From positions 8,485,855-8,549,854 of the forward strand of contig CM055877.1 in assembly GCA_029582165.1 (NCBI GenBank): a stretch of 64,000 nt of DNA. The letters run 5' to 3'. Positions 22,844-33,758 of the stretch are shown here, piece by piece. This stretch comes from Portulaca oleracea (taxonomy: Eukaryota > Streptophyta > Magnoliopsida > Caryophyllales > Portulacaceae). The notes beneath the pieces were generated by a model. The model made no database searches. It saw only the letters and a program-made list of their open reading frames with translations, and was not told the DNA's origin. A program made the position numbers and the translations under genes. Every line of letters starts with the position of its first letter. The stretch's first letter is position 1.

Positions 22844-22891
22844 ACAGTGACCTCGAGGAAAGATAACCATTCTTCTCCTGGTACTGTATCA
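22844..22891 (+). repeat. 5' LTR of the chromovirus, last part
   Basis: The final 48 bases of the LTR, ending GTACTGTATCA. They match 27776-27823 with one difference. Confidence 0.93.
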
Positions 22892-22893
22892 AT

Positions 22894-22905
22894 TGGTATC
22901 AGAGC
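22894..22905 (+). other. Primer binding site (initiator tRNA-Met)
   Basis: TGGTATCAGAGC lies 2 bp after the LTR end. It is the standard plant complement of the 3' end of initiator tRNA-Met. Confidence 0.9.
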
Positions 22906-22928
22906 TCTTTTCATTCCTGGAAGCTATA

Positions 22929-25900
22929 ATGGCACCAAATACTAGAAGTTCTTCAATGCCCCAAATTCCAGAAGCTCCTACTACGGAGGAACTTCTACGA
23001 GTGATTCAGGAGCAGGTGATGGCGCAACAACAACATATTGCCACCCAAAGTAAACAATTTGAGGAGCAGCAACAATTGTTCTCTCAGATAATGACGCAGA
23101 TCAAGGCGTTGGAGGTTAGACAGGGTAAGCAAGCTACATATCCCCACCAGATCGATGGTAACCTTGTTGGGGGTGGAGATGGAATGCCAGAATATGTCTT
23201 GGTTGGGGAAAACAGTGGTGGTTCCATGACGGGTGGTAGGAGGATAGGAAGTGGTGATCATTCTGGTAGATCCTCAGTGTCATACAACCCTAAGATTGAG
23301 TTTCCCCCATTCGATGGTACTAACCCCAGGGCTTGGGTCAAAAAATGTTCCCGATACTTTAGTTTGTGTAATACCCTCGATGATCAAAAGGTGGATCTGG
23401 CTTTATTATATATGATGGGGAAGGCAGAAATGTGGTTTCTGGCTACATTGTGGGTAGACCTGGAATTTTGTGGGAAGATTTTGTGATGGATGTGTGTAGC
23501 AGGTTTAAGGATGATCTAGGAGGGCAAATTGTGGAGGATTTCAACAAACTACCTCAAACAGGGTCAGTAGACGCATATTTGGAGAAGTTTGAAGAGCTTA
23601 AGGCAATGATGGTAATCCGAAATCCTACTCTACCCAAGGAATATTATTTGGATAGTTTCATTGGAGGGTTGGCTCCTCCGATCAAGGCGTTTGTCAGAGC
23701 TCTCAAGCCACACGACCTCAGTGTGGCTGTCGACTATGCCAAGTCTCAAGAGAGCACAGTACAAGCACTGAGAAATCAGGAAAGGTTGAGGGTTGCAAGT
23801 AATACCAGGTTTTCGCAGCGAGGTATCTTACCTACTCCCTTAGGTTTACAGCGAGGTATCTTACCTACTCCCTCGGGATCACAGCAGAAACCACCCTATA
23901 AACCATTCAACACCAATATGAAACCCCGCACTCTCACTGAGGCTGAGAAAGCAGAGAAACTCGCCAAGGGTCTGTGTTTCTTTTGTGACCAACCCTATCA
24001 ACGAGGGCATAGATGCAACCTCAAGACAACCCAACTTTTCCTCATTGAAATACCGGGTGAAATGGAGGCAGATCAAGAGGGGGAAAAGGTGGAAGGAGAA
24101 GAAGAGGCTGACTATGATTGGGTGGATGAAGACCCTCAAATTTCGGTCCATGCTTTGAGTGGCTTGAATGGCTATCAGACCATGAGGGTGACTGGTATGT
24201 ATGGTAAAACCCCTATACATATTTTGATTGATTCAGGAAGTACTCACAATTTTTTAGATGTGTCCATGGTTGAGAAATTGGGGTGTTATTTGGAGGATAC
24301 TGAAACACAATCTGTTACTGTGGCTAATGGAAGTCAGATACAATGTGTACACAAATGTAAGGGGTTTAAATGGAAGATGCATAGTGCTGAGTTTGAGTGC
24401 GATATGCTAATTATTCCTTTGAGCAGTTGTGATGTTGTATTGGGGGTGCAATGGCTGAGTCAATTGGGGACAATTAGGTGGAATTTTAAGAAACTCCACA
24501 TGGAGTTTACGTACCAAGGCAAGGATCATGCATTTAGGGGAATGAAGGGGAAGAAAGTGCAATTGATAGGGAACAGTAAGCTGAAGAAGTTGATGAAGTG
24601 TGTTCCTCAGCTATGCATGATGCAAGTGGTGGAGGTGCAGGAAGGAAATGAAAGCCTGCTCAACTTATAAGATCCTGAGGAGCCTCATGGGCAGGTGCAA
24701 GACTTGTTGCTGCAATATAGTGACATCTTCGAAGAGCCGGAAACATTACCACCCAGTAGGGGCGCTTTTGATCATCATATACCTTTGAAAGAGGGAACTA
24801 ACCCCGTCAATATCAGACCTTATAGGTGTCCATTAAGGCAAAAAGATGTCATTGAGACCTTGGTAGCAGAGATGCTCAAAAAGGGCATTGTGCAGCACAA
24901 TTCAAGCCCCTTTGCAAGTCCAGTGGTGTTAGTGGGAAAAAAAGATGGTACTTGGAGGATGTGTGTGGATTATAGAGAATTAAATAAACACACTATCAAG
25001 GACAAATTCCCTATCCCTTTAGTGGAAGAATTGATCGATGAGCTAGCTGGGGCAAAGGTTTTTTCAAAAATTGACCTACGATCGGGGTATCATCAAATCA
25101 GAATGAGGCCGGGAGACGTTATGAAGACAACTTTTAAGACACACCATGGACACTTCGAGTATCTGGTAATGCCCTTTGGCCTCTCTAATGCACCAGCTAC
25201 TTTTCAAAGTTTGATGAATCATGTGTTCCAACATTGCCTTAGGAAGTATGTCTTGGTTTTCTTTGATGACATACTCATATACAGTAAATCTGAGAATGAG
25301 CATATATTACATCTTGCTGCTGTTTTTGATATATTGAGGAAGCATCAGTTGTTTGCTAAGAAGAGCAAGTGCAGTTTTGCTATTCACAAGGTGGAATATC
25401 TGGGTCATTTTATTTCAGCAGTGGGAGTGGAAACTGATCCGGCCAAAATACAAGCAGTGCGAGAATGGCCACAACCTAAGACCCTCAAGCAACTTAGGGG
25501 GTTCCTGGGACTTTCGGGATACTACCGAAAATTCATCAAGAACTATGCCCATATAGCAAGGCCATTAACCAATTTGTTACGAAAGGGGGCCTTCTTTTGG
25601 AATGAGGAGGCACAGGGAGCATTCGACACTCTCAAGCACGCTTTTACGCATGCACCTGTACTTGGGCTTCCTGATTTCTCAAAAACATTTATTGTAGAAA
25701 CTGATGCTTCAGGTCAAGGAGTGGGTGCTGTGTTGATGCAGGAAGGGCATCCTTTGGCTTTTTTCAGCAAAGCCTTAGGACCGAAGTAGCAAGGATTGTC
25801 TGTGTATGAAAAGGAGCTTTTGGCTTTAGTTTTGGCTGTGCAAAAATGGCAACAATACCTCACGGGCCAGAGGTTCATTGTTAAAACAGATCAAAAGAGC

Positions 25901-27514
25901 TTGAAGTGGTTATTGGAGCAGAGGTTGACGACCCCATTTCAACAGCTGTGGATGTCCAAACTTATGGGCTATACGTATGAGATTCAATTCAAACAAGGAA
26001 AGGAAAATAAGGTTGCGGATGCCTTATCCAGGTTACCCAGTAATGAAGTGGTTTGTTTAGCACTATCTGCTATCCATTCTGATATGTTCACGACAGTCAA
26101 AGATAGTTATGCTTTAGATCTTGTGTTACATGCTTATGTGCAATGGGTCACACCTTTGGGACCTAAGTACCAGATGGTGGATGGGTACTTGAGAAGGAAG
26201 GGTAGACTAGTGGTGGGCTCAGATGATGCCTTGAAGAAGCAGATCATGGAATGGGTCCATAATTCACCCACTGGGGGGCATGCGGGTCGAGATGCTACCC
26301 TAAAAAAGTTGCAAAGCATGTTTTACTGGAAGGGCGTCATTAAAGAGGTGCAACAACACATTCGACATTGTTCAGTTTGCCAAGCTTGCAAGTATGACAA
26401 TGCAGCCTCTCCGGGTTTATTACAGCCTTTGCAGGTTCCTTCTGAAGTTTGGCAGGACATTTCAATGGATTTCATTGAGGGCTTGCCTAAATCATTTGGG
26501 TATCAAGTAATTTTGGTGGTAGTGGATAGATTGAGTAAATTTGCATACTTTATTGCACTCTCACACCCCTACACTGCAGTTGAAGTTGCTCAAGCTTATC
26601 TGGATCATATTTTCAAGAATCATGGGTGGCCCAAGAGTATAGTCAGCGATTGTGATTCCATCTTCCTAAGTCAATTTTGGCAAGCTCTTTTTACTATACA
26701 AGGCACTTCTTTGTTGTTATCATCTTCTTATCACCCACAGAAAGATGGACAAACGGAAGTATTAAATCGAACCTTGGAGACTTATTTGAGGTGTATGTCA
26801 ACAGATGAGCCTAAGGAATGGAGTAAATGGCTACTAGTGGCTCAATGGTGGTACAACACCACCTTCCACACTTCAGCTCAGCTAACACCATATGAGATTC
26901 TTTTCAATCAGCCTCCACCAGTTCATCTGCCCTACCTGCCGAGAGAAACAAAGAATGCGTTGGTTGATAGAACCCTGCAGCAAAGGGAAGCAATGATTCA
27001 GCTGCTTCGATTCCATTTGCTCAGGGCACAGCAGCGAATGAACTTGATGGCGGATCATAATAGAACAGAGAGGGCCTTTGAGGTGGGAGATTGGGTTTGG
27101 CTTAAATTACAGCCCTATAGGCAGCAGTCTGCAGCAAGGCGATTTAATGAAAAGATGAGTCCCAGATACTTTGGCCCATTCCAGGTCTTGAAGAAGGTGG
27201 GTGCAGTTGCCTACAAGCTCAGCCTACCTGCTGCTACTAAAATCCATCATACCTTCCATGTATCTCAGCTCAAAGCTTTTAGAGGCACTCTACTGGCTGA
27301 ACCCCATATTCCAGTGGGCATGCAAGGCTCTCAGGCAAGTGACAGTTACATTCCATCTGCTGTTTTGAATAAGAAGGTTGAGAAGAAGCGCAGGAAAATT
27401 ATTACCAAGTATTTGGTTCAGTGGGAGGGACAACCCGATTCTGAAGCTTCATGGGAGGAAGAAGATGTTTTGAAGCAACAATTTCCTGGCTTTCTGGATC
27501 AATATCAGACTTGA
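22929..27514 (+). pseudogene. Chromovirus gag-pol with one frameshift and two stops
   Basis: Gag starts at ATG 22929 (MAPNTRSSS). A one-base shift near 23432 moves the frame. A zinc knuckle of the C-x2-C...GHRC form lies at 23975-24016, and the protease D-S-G-S at ~24229. An in-frame TAA at 24668-24670 separates protease from reverse transcriptase (FFDDIL at ~25258). An in-frame TAG at 25787-25789 lies within RNase H. Then come the integrase zinc site (~26277-26390), catalytic Asp (~26466), Asp (~26647, where the usual Arg before it is Cys) and Glu (~26757), and a C-terminal chromodomain (~27361-27514, with YLVQWEG and ASWE). Outside the three lesions the frame is open, so loss of function is recent. 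Confidence 0.92.
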
Positions 27515-27543
27515 GGACAAGTCTTTTTGGAAGGAGGATGGTA

Positions 27544-27823
27544 TGATACAGGGTTTTGGAAGAAGTAGTGGCGCCAATATAAATAAATTGAAGCTAGGGA
27601 ATCTTATTTAGAAGCTTCTTTGACAGCTGTCCAATTTGTTTTGCAATTCTGTTAAGTTTTCCTATATTTAGGATGATGCTGTGTGGAGAGTGGGAGGAGA
27701 TATGAAAAGTACAACTTCCTAACTACCTCTATTCTCTCTCTTTCTCTCTTTCATTTCTATTTGGGTATCAATAGAACAGTGACCTCGAGGAGAGATAACC
27801 ATTCTTCTCCTGGTACTGTATCA
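27544..27823 (+). repeat. 3' LTR of the chromovirus
   Basis: 280 bp, TGATACAGGG to GTACTGTATCA, preceded by a purine tract and followed by TSD AGTTG. Confidence 0.95.
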
Positions 27824-28222
27824 AGTTGATGGAGTTAGATTGAGCCATGGCAAGCTCATTTGCAGAGTGAGTTTGCAACTTGATACGATACCAACATGAA
27901 AGGGTCGAAAGTGTGTTTAATTCGAAAAATCAATTATTGTAATTATCATTTCTCCTGAATTATGATAATATATCTAACTAATTTAACAGTGTGTTGTTGT
28001 CAATTTATTTTGGTTTTGGCTTGTTTGAATTGAGTCATTGTCTGATCATATAGAACTTAGACTATTTGATTGTCTGTGTTTTTTCCTGCAAAATTTAAAC
28101 CACCTTGATAAACTCAATAAGGATTTTAAGATGAACAAGTATCAATCTTTAAAATTCGAATAAAGAAATATGCCTGTAGTCCCAATGACATACAGAGGAC
28201 TCCAATTTTACCAGGTTTCTAA

Positions 28223-28385
28223 GGGCTTGTTTGGAGAGAAAAGTGGAATGAGTTGGGTATGGAATTAGAATCTTATGGGGTTGGGTATGGAATTAGAAAC
28301 CTGAAATGAAAGTGTTTGGTGAGCAGTAGAATAGAATCAAAGCTATATAGTTATAGTATTTGTTATAATAATAATAATAATAATA

Positions 28386-28419
<34 letters not shown>

Positions 28420-29386
28420 TATTATTATTATTATTATTATTATTATGACAATAATAAAATTTTAATAATTAATAATTATCAATTATTAATTCATTATTAT
28501 TACAAATTAATTAAAAATATTATTACTATAAATTATAAATTATTATTTTTTATTAATTAATAATTATTATCAATGGAAAATAATTAACTATAATAATTAT
28601 TAATTAATTTTAAATTGTTGACATTTGTATCAATTAGTAATTTTATTATATTATTTATTAATAATTATAATTATTTATTAATAATTATAATTATTTATTA
28701 ATAATTATAATTATTTATTAATAATTAATTATTATCAATTATTATTAATAGATTATAATAATTACTTATTAATAATTAATATATATGTTTGTTATTAATT
28801 ATTAATAATTAATAATCATTATTATAATAATAATAATAAATTATTATAATTATTATTATCAATTATTAATTATTAATTATTATAATTATAATTAATAATA
28901 ATTATTATTGTTATTATTATAATTATTAATAATTAGTATTATAATAATTATTATTAATTAATAATAATTATTATTGTTATTATTATAATTATTAATAATT
29001 AGTATTATAATAATAATTATTAATTATTAATAATTATAATTAATTATAATTAATTATTATTAATTATTATAATTATTATTATAATAATAATAATAATAAT
29101 TATTATTATTATTATTATTATTGTTATTGTTATTGTTATTGTTATTGTTATTGTTATTGCTATTATTATTATTATTATTATTATTGATTTTGTTAATGTT
29201 GTGAAAGAAAAGGGATTAGCTTATTCCCCCCACATTTGGGAGGTTTCTAATCCCCCTATTTGGGAGGGATAGCAAATCCCTAGAGATTGCAATTCCATTC
29301 CAGAAACTGTTCTCCAAACAGAAAAAACAGGAACTAGAATTCATTCCTACTCAATTCCATTCCTGTTTTGTTCACCAAACATGCCC
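28223..29386. mobile_element. Tourist-like element swollen by AT microsatellites (1,164 bp)
   Basis: The inverted ends GGGCTTGTTTGG and CCAAACATGCCC are flanked by TAA (28220-28222 and 29387-29389), typical of PIF/Harbinger-derived Tourist elements. Subterminal text is also inverted (GGAATGAGTTGGGTATGG against TACTCAATTCCATTCC). The centre, 28370-29190, is almost pure A/T: AAT, TTA, TTATTAATAATTA and TTATTG repeats. No coding. Confidence 0.75.
28362..29185. repeat. Complex AT microsatellite array
   Basis: Successive runs of AAT, TTA, ATAATTATTTATTAATAATT-type units (four copies at ~28650-28725), a ~65-bp duplicated block near 28895-29010, and TTATTG units (~29121-29158). The array can fold into many alternative hairpins. 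Confidence 0.9.
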
Positions 29387-29389
29387 TAA

Positions 29390-29858
29390 AGGTGTTTGCC
29401 ATCATTTTCTGGCCATCAATGTATCTTCCAAATCAAAATCCAATACACCCTTAAACTACAATTTTAGACACTAATATATTGTACTTTAAAATTATTGGAA
29501 AATATTACATTATATATTTTTTTCATTTAATAATACACTGTACTTTGGGATGGTAAAAGGTCTTACATAGGCAAACTAGGGACCATAGAATGGATTATAA
29601 TCATGCACAATAATAAGCAACTAATCCACAAAGTATCAACATTTCAGTCTGACAATATGTCTATGCAAACATACAGAAGCAAACAGCAACAGATGACTGA
29701 AGTATACCCTTGAAAATCATTTGACCCATGAAAAATATGCAAATAAACAGCAATAAAAGAACATAAAACTACTCATAAAATTTCATTTCTTCCTACCTAA
29801 CCAGACAAGGAGCCTAATTCATGTCAAAAAATTGGAGTTCAGCATGTCTTGCCCTTAA
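29390..29858. other. 3' flank of mTERF gene 4, distal part
   Basis: AT-rich, with no protein-like frame. Nothing recognised before the duplicated gene tail begins at about 29859. Confidence 0.4.
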
Positions 29859-30114
29859 ATTTTGCACTTCCAATTACCCAAGAATAAAAAATCTTTCGCT
29901 ACCAAGTCCTAACTTTTGCACTTCCAATTAACCCAAGATTCAAAAATCTTTCACTACCCACTACTCTATGAACTAACATAACCGCTCATAGATTGGAGCC
30001 CGTTTTGAACCTAAATGCACACATACTAGAAACAAGCTTCAAGTCATCTTTTGAGAGCGAGCAATCTCTGTCTTTGACATATATATTCTTCAGATCAAGC
30101 CTGTGTTTGCACCC
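29859..30114 (-). pseudogene. Duplicated 3' tail of mTERF gene 4 with its 3' flank
   Basis: On the minus strand, ~30099-30040 encodes DLKNIYVKDRDCSLS, almost the same as the C-terminus of gene 4 (30295-30225). The following flank (AAGTCCTAACTTTTGCACTT at 29904) is repeated from 30115, a period of 211 bp. A third partial flank copy sits at 29859. The copy is cut off where the tail begins, so it is a tandem duplication of the gene end only. Confidence 0.85.
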
Positions 30115-30224
30115 AAGTCCTAACTTTTGCACTTCCAATTAATCCAAGAATCAAAAATCGTTTGCTACCCACTACTCTATGAACTAACAGCTCATACATT
30201 GTTTTGAGCCGAAATGCACACAAA

Positions 30225-31448
30225 CTAACAAGCAAGCTTCAATTCATCTTTCGAGAACGAGCAATCTCTGCCTTTGACATATATGTTCTTCAAATCCGGC
30301 ACAACCTCCTCAAAGGGTTCCACAAACTTGCTCAAGAAATCAGGCTCACTACACGGCAACGCGCTGTAAAGCGAGCTATGCCTATCGACCAACCCCTTCT
30401 CCTTCAATGCACTAAACACGACGTGCCTCGGCAACACCCTGTTCTTCAAGCTATACTGAATCAGAGCCGAATGGGTCACAATATACCCAGGATCAAACCC
30501 AAGCTCCTCCATGAAAAACCTCAGCTTCAGCTTCAATGTCGCCTCGGCCGTCCTCAGGCACCGCGGGTTCCGCTTGAAAAGGTCCAACACTTCAGCACGG
30601 GTCCACCCGAAGCTCTCGAAAACCCGAAACTTCGCCTCAATGTTGTCCTCGCTGTAGCAGGAGATCAAGCAGATTGCACTCAGGAACGATGGAGATGGCG
30701 GAGAAATCCCCCATTTTGACTCGATCTGCACCATCAGATCCTGGAGGGTTTCAGTGCTTTGAATGAAGGGGTAGCACTGGAAAACGATGTTCTTCCTGAT
30801 GGAATCCATTGAAATCCCTTGATCACTCAAAAGGGTTACATTGGAAACGAGATTTTTACAAATTAAGGGGTAATCCTTCCATCTGAGATTCTTGAAAACT
30901 CGAATCACATCCTCGTTGCAACCCAGAATCTGCTTCAAAGATTCGACGATAGGAGAGACGGTGGAATTCAAACTATGCCGTAAAATCCCTGGCTGAGTTG
31001 CGATGAATTCTGCAACATCGGATTCAGACAAACCCAAATCCTGGAAAACCTTCAATTTGGGTTTGAGGGTTTGTTCGATTCGAGATGTTAAGATCTGGGG
31101 AACGTGAAGAACGACGAACTGAATCTGGGGTTTTGATAAACCCTTCTGCTCAAGGAAGGTGACGACTGAATCTGCATTCCATAAGAAATTAACCTCTTTT
31201 GCTCCTCGGTTATGTCGGAGTTTTTCGAGCTTGGTGGATGTGGAGAGGGCTTGTTTTTCGGAGAAACCGAGTGAACTCACCAACCAAGTCACCAGAGAAG
31301 GGACATTGGAGCTCGAAATTTGGGTTTTTTCTGCTGCTGCAATTGATGTTGATGTAGAGGTTGAATAGAAGAAATGATGTCGAAGAATGGATGTGAAAGA
31401 GAATGCGCAGTTATGTTTGAAGAAAATTCTTCCCCCCAAGATCCCCAT
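30225..31448 (-). CDS. mTERF family protein, gene 4 (407 aa)
   Basis: Intact single-exon mTERF gene. The N-terminus is basic with the RHHFFYSTST presequence motif near residue 23-32. LGFSEKQALSTSTKL lies near residue 58, and the C-terminal block has LGFDPGYI, where most copies have LGYDPGYI. Length fits the family. The leader (tccattcaattat...ATGGGG) resembles that of the paralogs, supporting this start. The last ~20 codons plus 3' flank are duplicated in tandem downstream (29859-30114). It is predicted to act in mitochondria, or possibly plastids. The nucleic-acid target is unknown. Confidence 0.92.
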   Translation of the reverse strand: MGILGGRIFFKHNCAFSFTSILRHHFFYSTSTSTSIAAAEKTQISSSNVPSLVTWLVSSLGFSEKQALSTSTKLEKLRHNRGAKEVNFLWNADSVVTFLEQKGLSKPQIQFVVLHVPQILTSRIEQTLKPKLKVFQDLGLSESDVAEFIATQPGILRHSLNSTVSPIVESLKQILGCNEDVIRVFKNLRWKDYPLICKNLVSNVTLLSDQGISMDSIRKNIVFQCYPFIQSTETLQDLMVQIESKWGISPPSPSFLSAICLISCYSEDNIEAKFRVFESFGWTRAEVLDLFKRNPRCLRTAEATLKLKLRFFMEELGFDPGYIVTHSALIQYSLKNRVLPRHVVFSALKEKGLVDRHSSLYSALPCSEPDFLSKFVEPFEEVVPDLKNIYVKGRDCSFSKDELKLAC

Positions 31449-31619
31449 CTGGAAGGGATAATTGAATGGACAGGAGAAAAAGGGGGGAAGCTTAAACCCT
31501 AATTTTGCCCTACAGTTCTAGGTTGAAGGTTGGAACTTCATCTGCAGCCTCCGGAAGACTGCAGACCGACGTATTGCGGCAAAAAAAATGACAAAATAGA
31601 AATGTCAATTTAGAATTTA

Positions 31620-31787
31620 GGTCATATTCTTTGGACCGAATAAAATGAAGTTTGAATAGATTGGATTAGATAAGTTATGATGTTTTTTTGGTGAATTATA
31701 TGTTTTTATAGATATTTTTTTTTGGAAATCGTGTAAGATTTAGTTTGAATTGGATTAGAAAGAGTTAACAATCCAAAGAACAGGGCC
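31620..31787. mobile_element. Tourist-like MITE, copy 2 (168 bp)
   Basis: The ends GGTCATATTCTTTGG and complement GGCCCTGTTCTTTGG are flanked by TTA (31617-31619 and 31788-31790). The body shares TTGGATTAGATAAGTTATGA with 7660-7858. It sits 170 bp upstream of mTERF gene 4 and could touch its promoter. Confidence 0.75.
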
Positions 31788-31891
31788 TTAGGCGCGTGAC
31801 TTAGATTTGGCCCAACTTGGCAATGGGTCATTTGGGTAGGTTAGGGTTGGACCATTTGAGTTGGATAATGTGAGTGAACAATATTTGAGTT

Positions 31892-32617
31892 AAAAAATGG
31901 CTAGGAGGTACCTATCATTTTGTGAAAATGATTTCTAGTACCCCATATTTTGAAAAATGATTTTGAGGTTCCTTTCTTTATGTGCTAATAATTATCAGAA
32001 CCCACTATTTTAATAAAAACCTATTAAAAGGGGTAGTAACTTTTTATATTTATAGAAAAGGGTTTAAAATAAGAACTTTTTATGTAAAAAATATAATTTT
32101 TTGAGATTTTTATTAAAACAAGTTAAAATAAACACTTTTAACTCTTTGTGATAATTTTAATGGTATTAGTTATCACAATCAACTACTTATACCTCAAAAA
32201 TTTGTACTTGCTTATGATAACTTTAATAATTTGACTGTCCAACACAACTATATTAAGATATTAGTCAAAGTTTTATAGTTAAGTTTAATTTTTCCCCTAA
32301 ACATGGTGAGCCTATAACCACAGAAAATACAATTTTTGAGGTATAAGTAGTAGATTGTGATAATTAATATCATTAAAATTATCATAAAGAGTTAAGAGTG
32401 TTTATTTTAACCTGTTTTAATAAAAATCTCAAAAATCATATTTTTGCATAAAAGGTCCTTGTTTTAAACCCTTTTCTATAAATATAAAAATTTACTATCA
32501 CTTTTAATAGGTTTTTATTAAAATAATGGGTCTTGATAATTATTAACATATAAAGAAAGAGACCTCAAAATTAGTTTTTAAAATATGAGGTCATAGAAAT
32601 CATTTTCACAAAATGAT
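31892..32617. mobile_element. Long inverted-repeat element with 11-bp flanking repeat
   Basis: The left arm (31914 to ~32230) and right arm (~32320 to 32617) are long inverted copies. Examples are ATCATTTTGTGAAAATGATT at the left end and its complement at the right, and TGATAATTTTAATG.TATTA near the centre. The two arms together could form a ~300-bp hairpin. ATATTTGAGTT occurs at 31881-31891 and 32616-32626, a possible Mutator-type target duplication, though 22 unpaired bases follow the left one. Non-coding. Confidence 0.7.
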
Positions 32618-32627
32618 ATTTGAGTTG

Positions 32628-33045
32628 TCTTGGGTTTGGGTTAGATCACGTAAATGTTGGATCACTTTATTTTTTACCAGACATGATTATTTTTAAAAAA
32701 TGGATACCTTTGGTGAAAAATAAAACCAGATAAAGCCAAGTCGGGTTTCAGTCCGTTTCGGGTTTATCTTTGATATTTCCGGTCTAGGTAAGTCAAATTC
32801 AAGTAGGTCATTTAGGCTAGGTTAGTTTTGCCATATCTAAATTTGGGTTGGGTGTATATTGATTTGGGTAAATATGAATTAGATATGCAGATTAGGGTCA
32901 ATTTTGCTAGATCTAGAAACTGCAACAAAAAAAATCATAAATTTCAATAGAATCAAATTTAAAAATTAAACTTTTTTTGGATCAAATGGATATTTGGGTT
33001 CAACTCCTTAATTTTCTAACTTGCAAGTTTCTTGGACTCAATTTA
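32628..33045. other. Degenerate GGGTT/TCGGG-rich repeat, no gene
   Basis: Words such as TCGGGTTTCAGTCCG, GGTCTAGGTAAGTC and TTTGGGT resemble the repeat at 3214 and its intron copy, but no full alignment is evident. It ends at the ATTTA target of the copia insertion. Confidence 0.4.
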
Positions 33046-33738
33046 TGTTGGAAATATTTCAAGAGTATAAGACAATTATATAGCCTAAAAAATAAAGTAT
33101 ATCAAGTATAAGGGTCATATATAAGTGAAACAATAAGAATATGATCAACACGGGTGAAACAGGAAGCAACACGGGTCGTGTTGCCTTCCAGAGAGCAAGG
33201 AAACATTTCCTGGGCTCAACACGGGTCGTGTTGAGCCAACACGGACCGTGTTGAATCAACACGGGTCGTGTTGAACGTCAGGACTGTTTTAGATGCTAAC
33301 GGCTATATGATTTCGTGTAATTAGTTTTTGATATGATAATTAAGCACGATTATTATGAGATTCCAACAGCTATATGACTTGACTTGGTCAAGGTCATATT
33401 AAGTGTGTGATCCTCCATTAAAGACACTTGATTGTCCTTTAACTAGGGCATCCTAAGTGTGTTGGTATTCTCCTATAAATAGGAGACATCCTAGGCTATT
33501 TGAGACACACCAATCTAAGCAATCACATCTTCATTCTTGTCTAGACTGCAGCTATACTTGAGTGATTCAAGAGAGAAACTATTATTCTTGAGTGTTTACA
33601 AGTGCTAAGTTTTATCCCTTTGAACATTTACGATATTGTAAATAGTTCTTAAGGAAAGTGAGTATTAAGCCACAACTCTTAGCGTTATCCAAGCGAGTGT
33701 TCATTGTTTTATATACCGTTACTCCCTTTCCTCCAACA
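33046..33738 (+). repeat. 5' LTR of copia element 1
   Basis: 693 bp. It carries a cluster of CAACACGGGTCGTGTTG-type palindromes (33148-33275) and a TATA box (TATAAATAG, 33474-33482). Immediately after the box, 27 bases differ from the 3' LTR although the flanks are nearly identical. Confidence 0.93.
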
Positions 33739-33758
33739 ATCTTAAGAACTATTTAGGA

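Larger units (their letters stand above)
19064..27823 (+). mobile_element. Chromodomain Ty3 element (chromovirus, Reina-like), complete with TSD
   Basis: 280-bp LTRs (19064-19295 plus 22844-22891, and 27544-27823) differ at only about four positions by eye. The 5-bp target duplication AGTTG is perfect (19059-19063 and 27824-27828). A primer binding site for initiator tRNA-Met and a purine tract (27529-27541) are present. The coding order is gag, protease, reverse transcriptase, RNase H, integrase, chromodomain. Short LTRs plus a chromodomain point to the Reina clade, by inference. A separate 3.5-kb LTR is inserted in the 5' LTR. Confidence 0.93.

Noticed and set aside
28362..29185. CRISPR-like or satellite interpretation of the AT repeat array
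   Set aside because: Units are simple trinucleotide and palindromic AT repeats with no spacers, and this is a plant nuclear sequence.
33059..33262. Hydrophobic 67-codon frame in the copia LTR (also at 38428)
   Set aside because: It arises from the palindromic LTR text and is present in both LTRs simply because they are copies. No evidence of coding.
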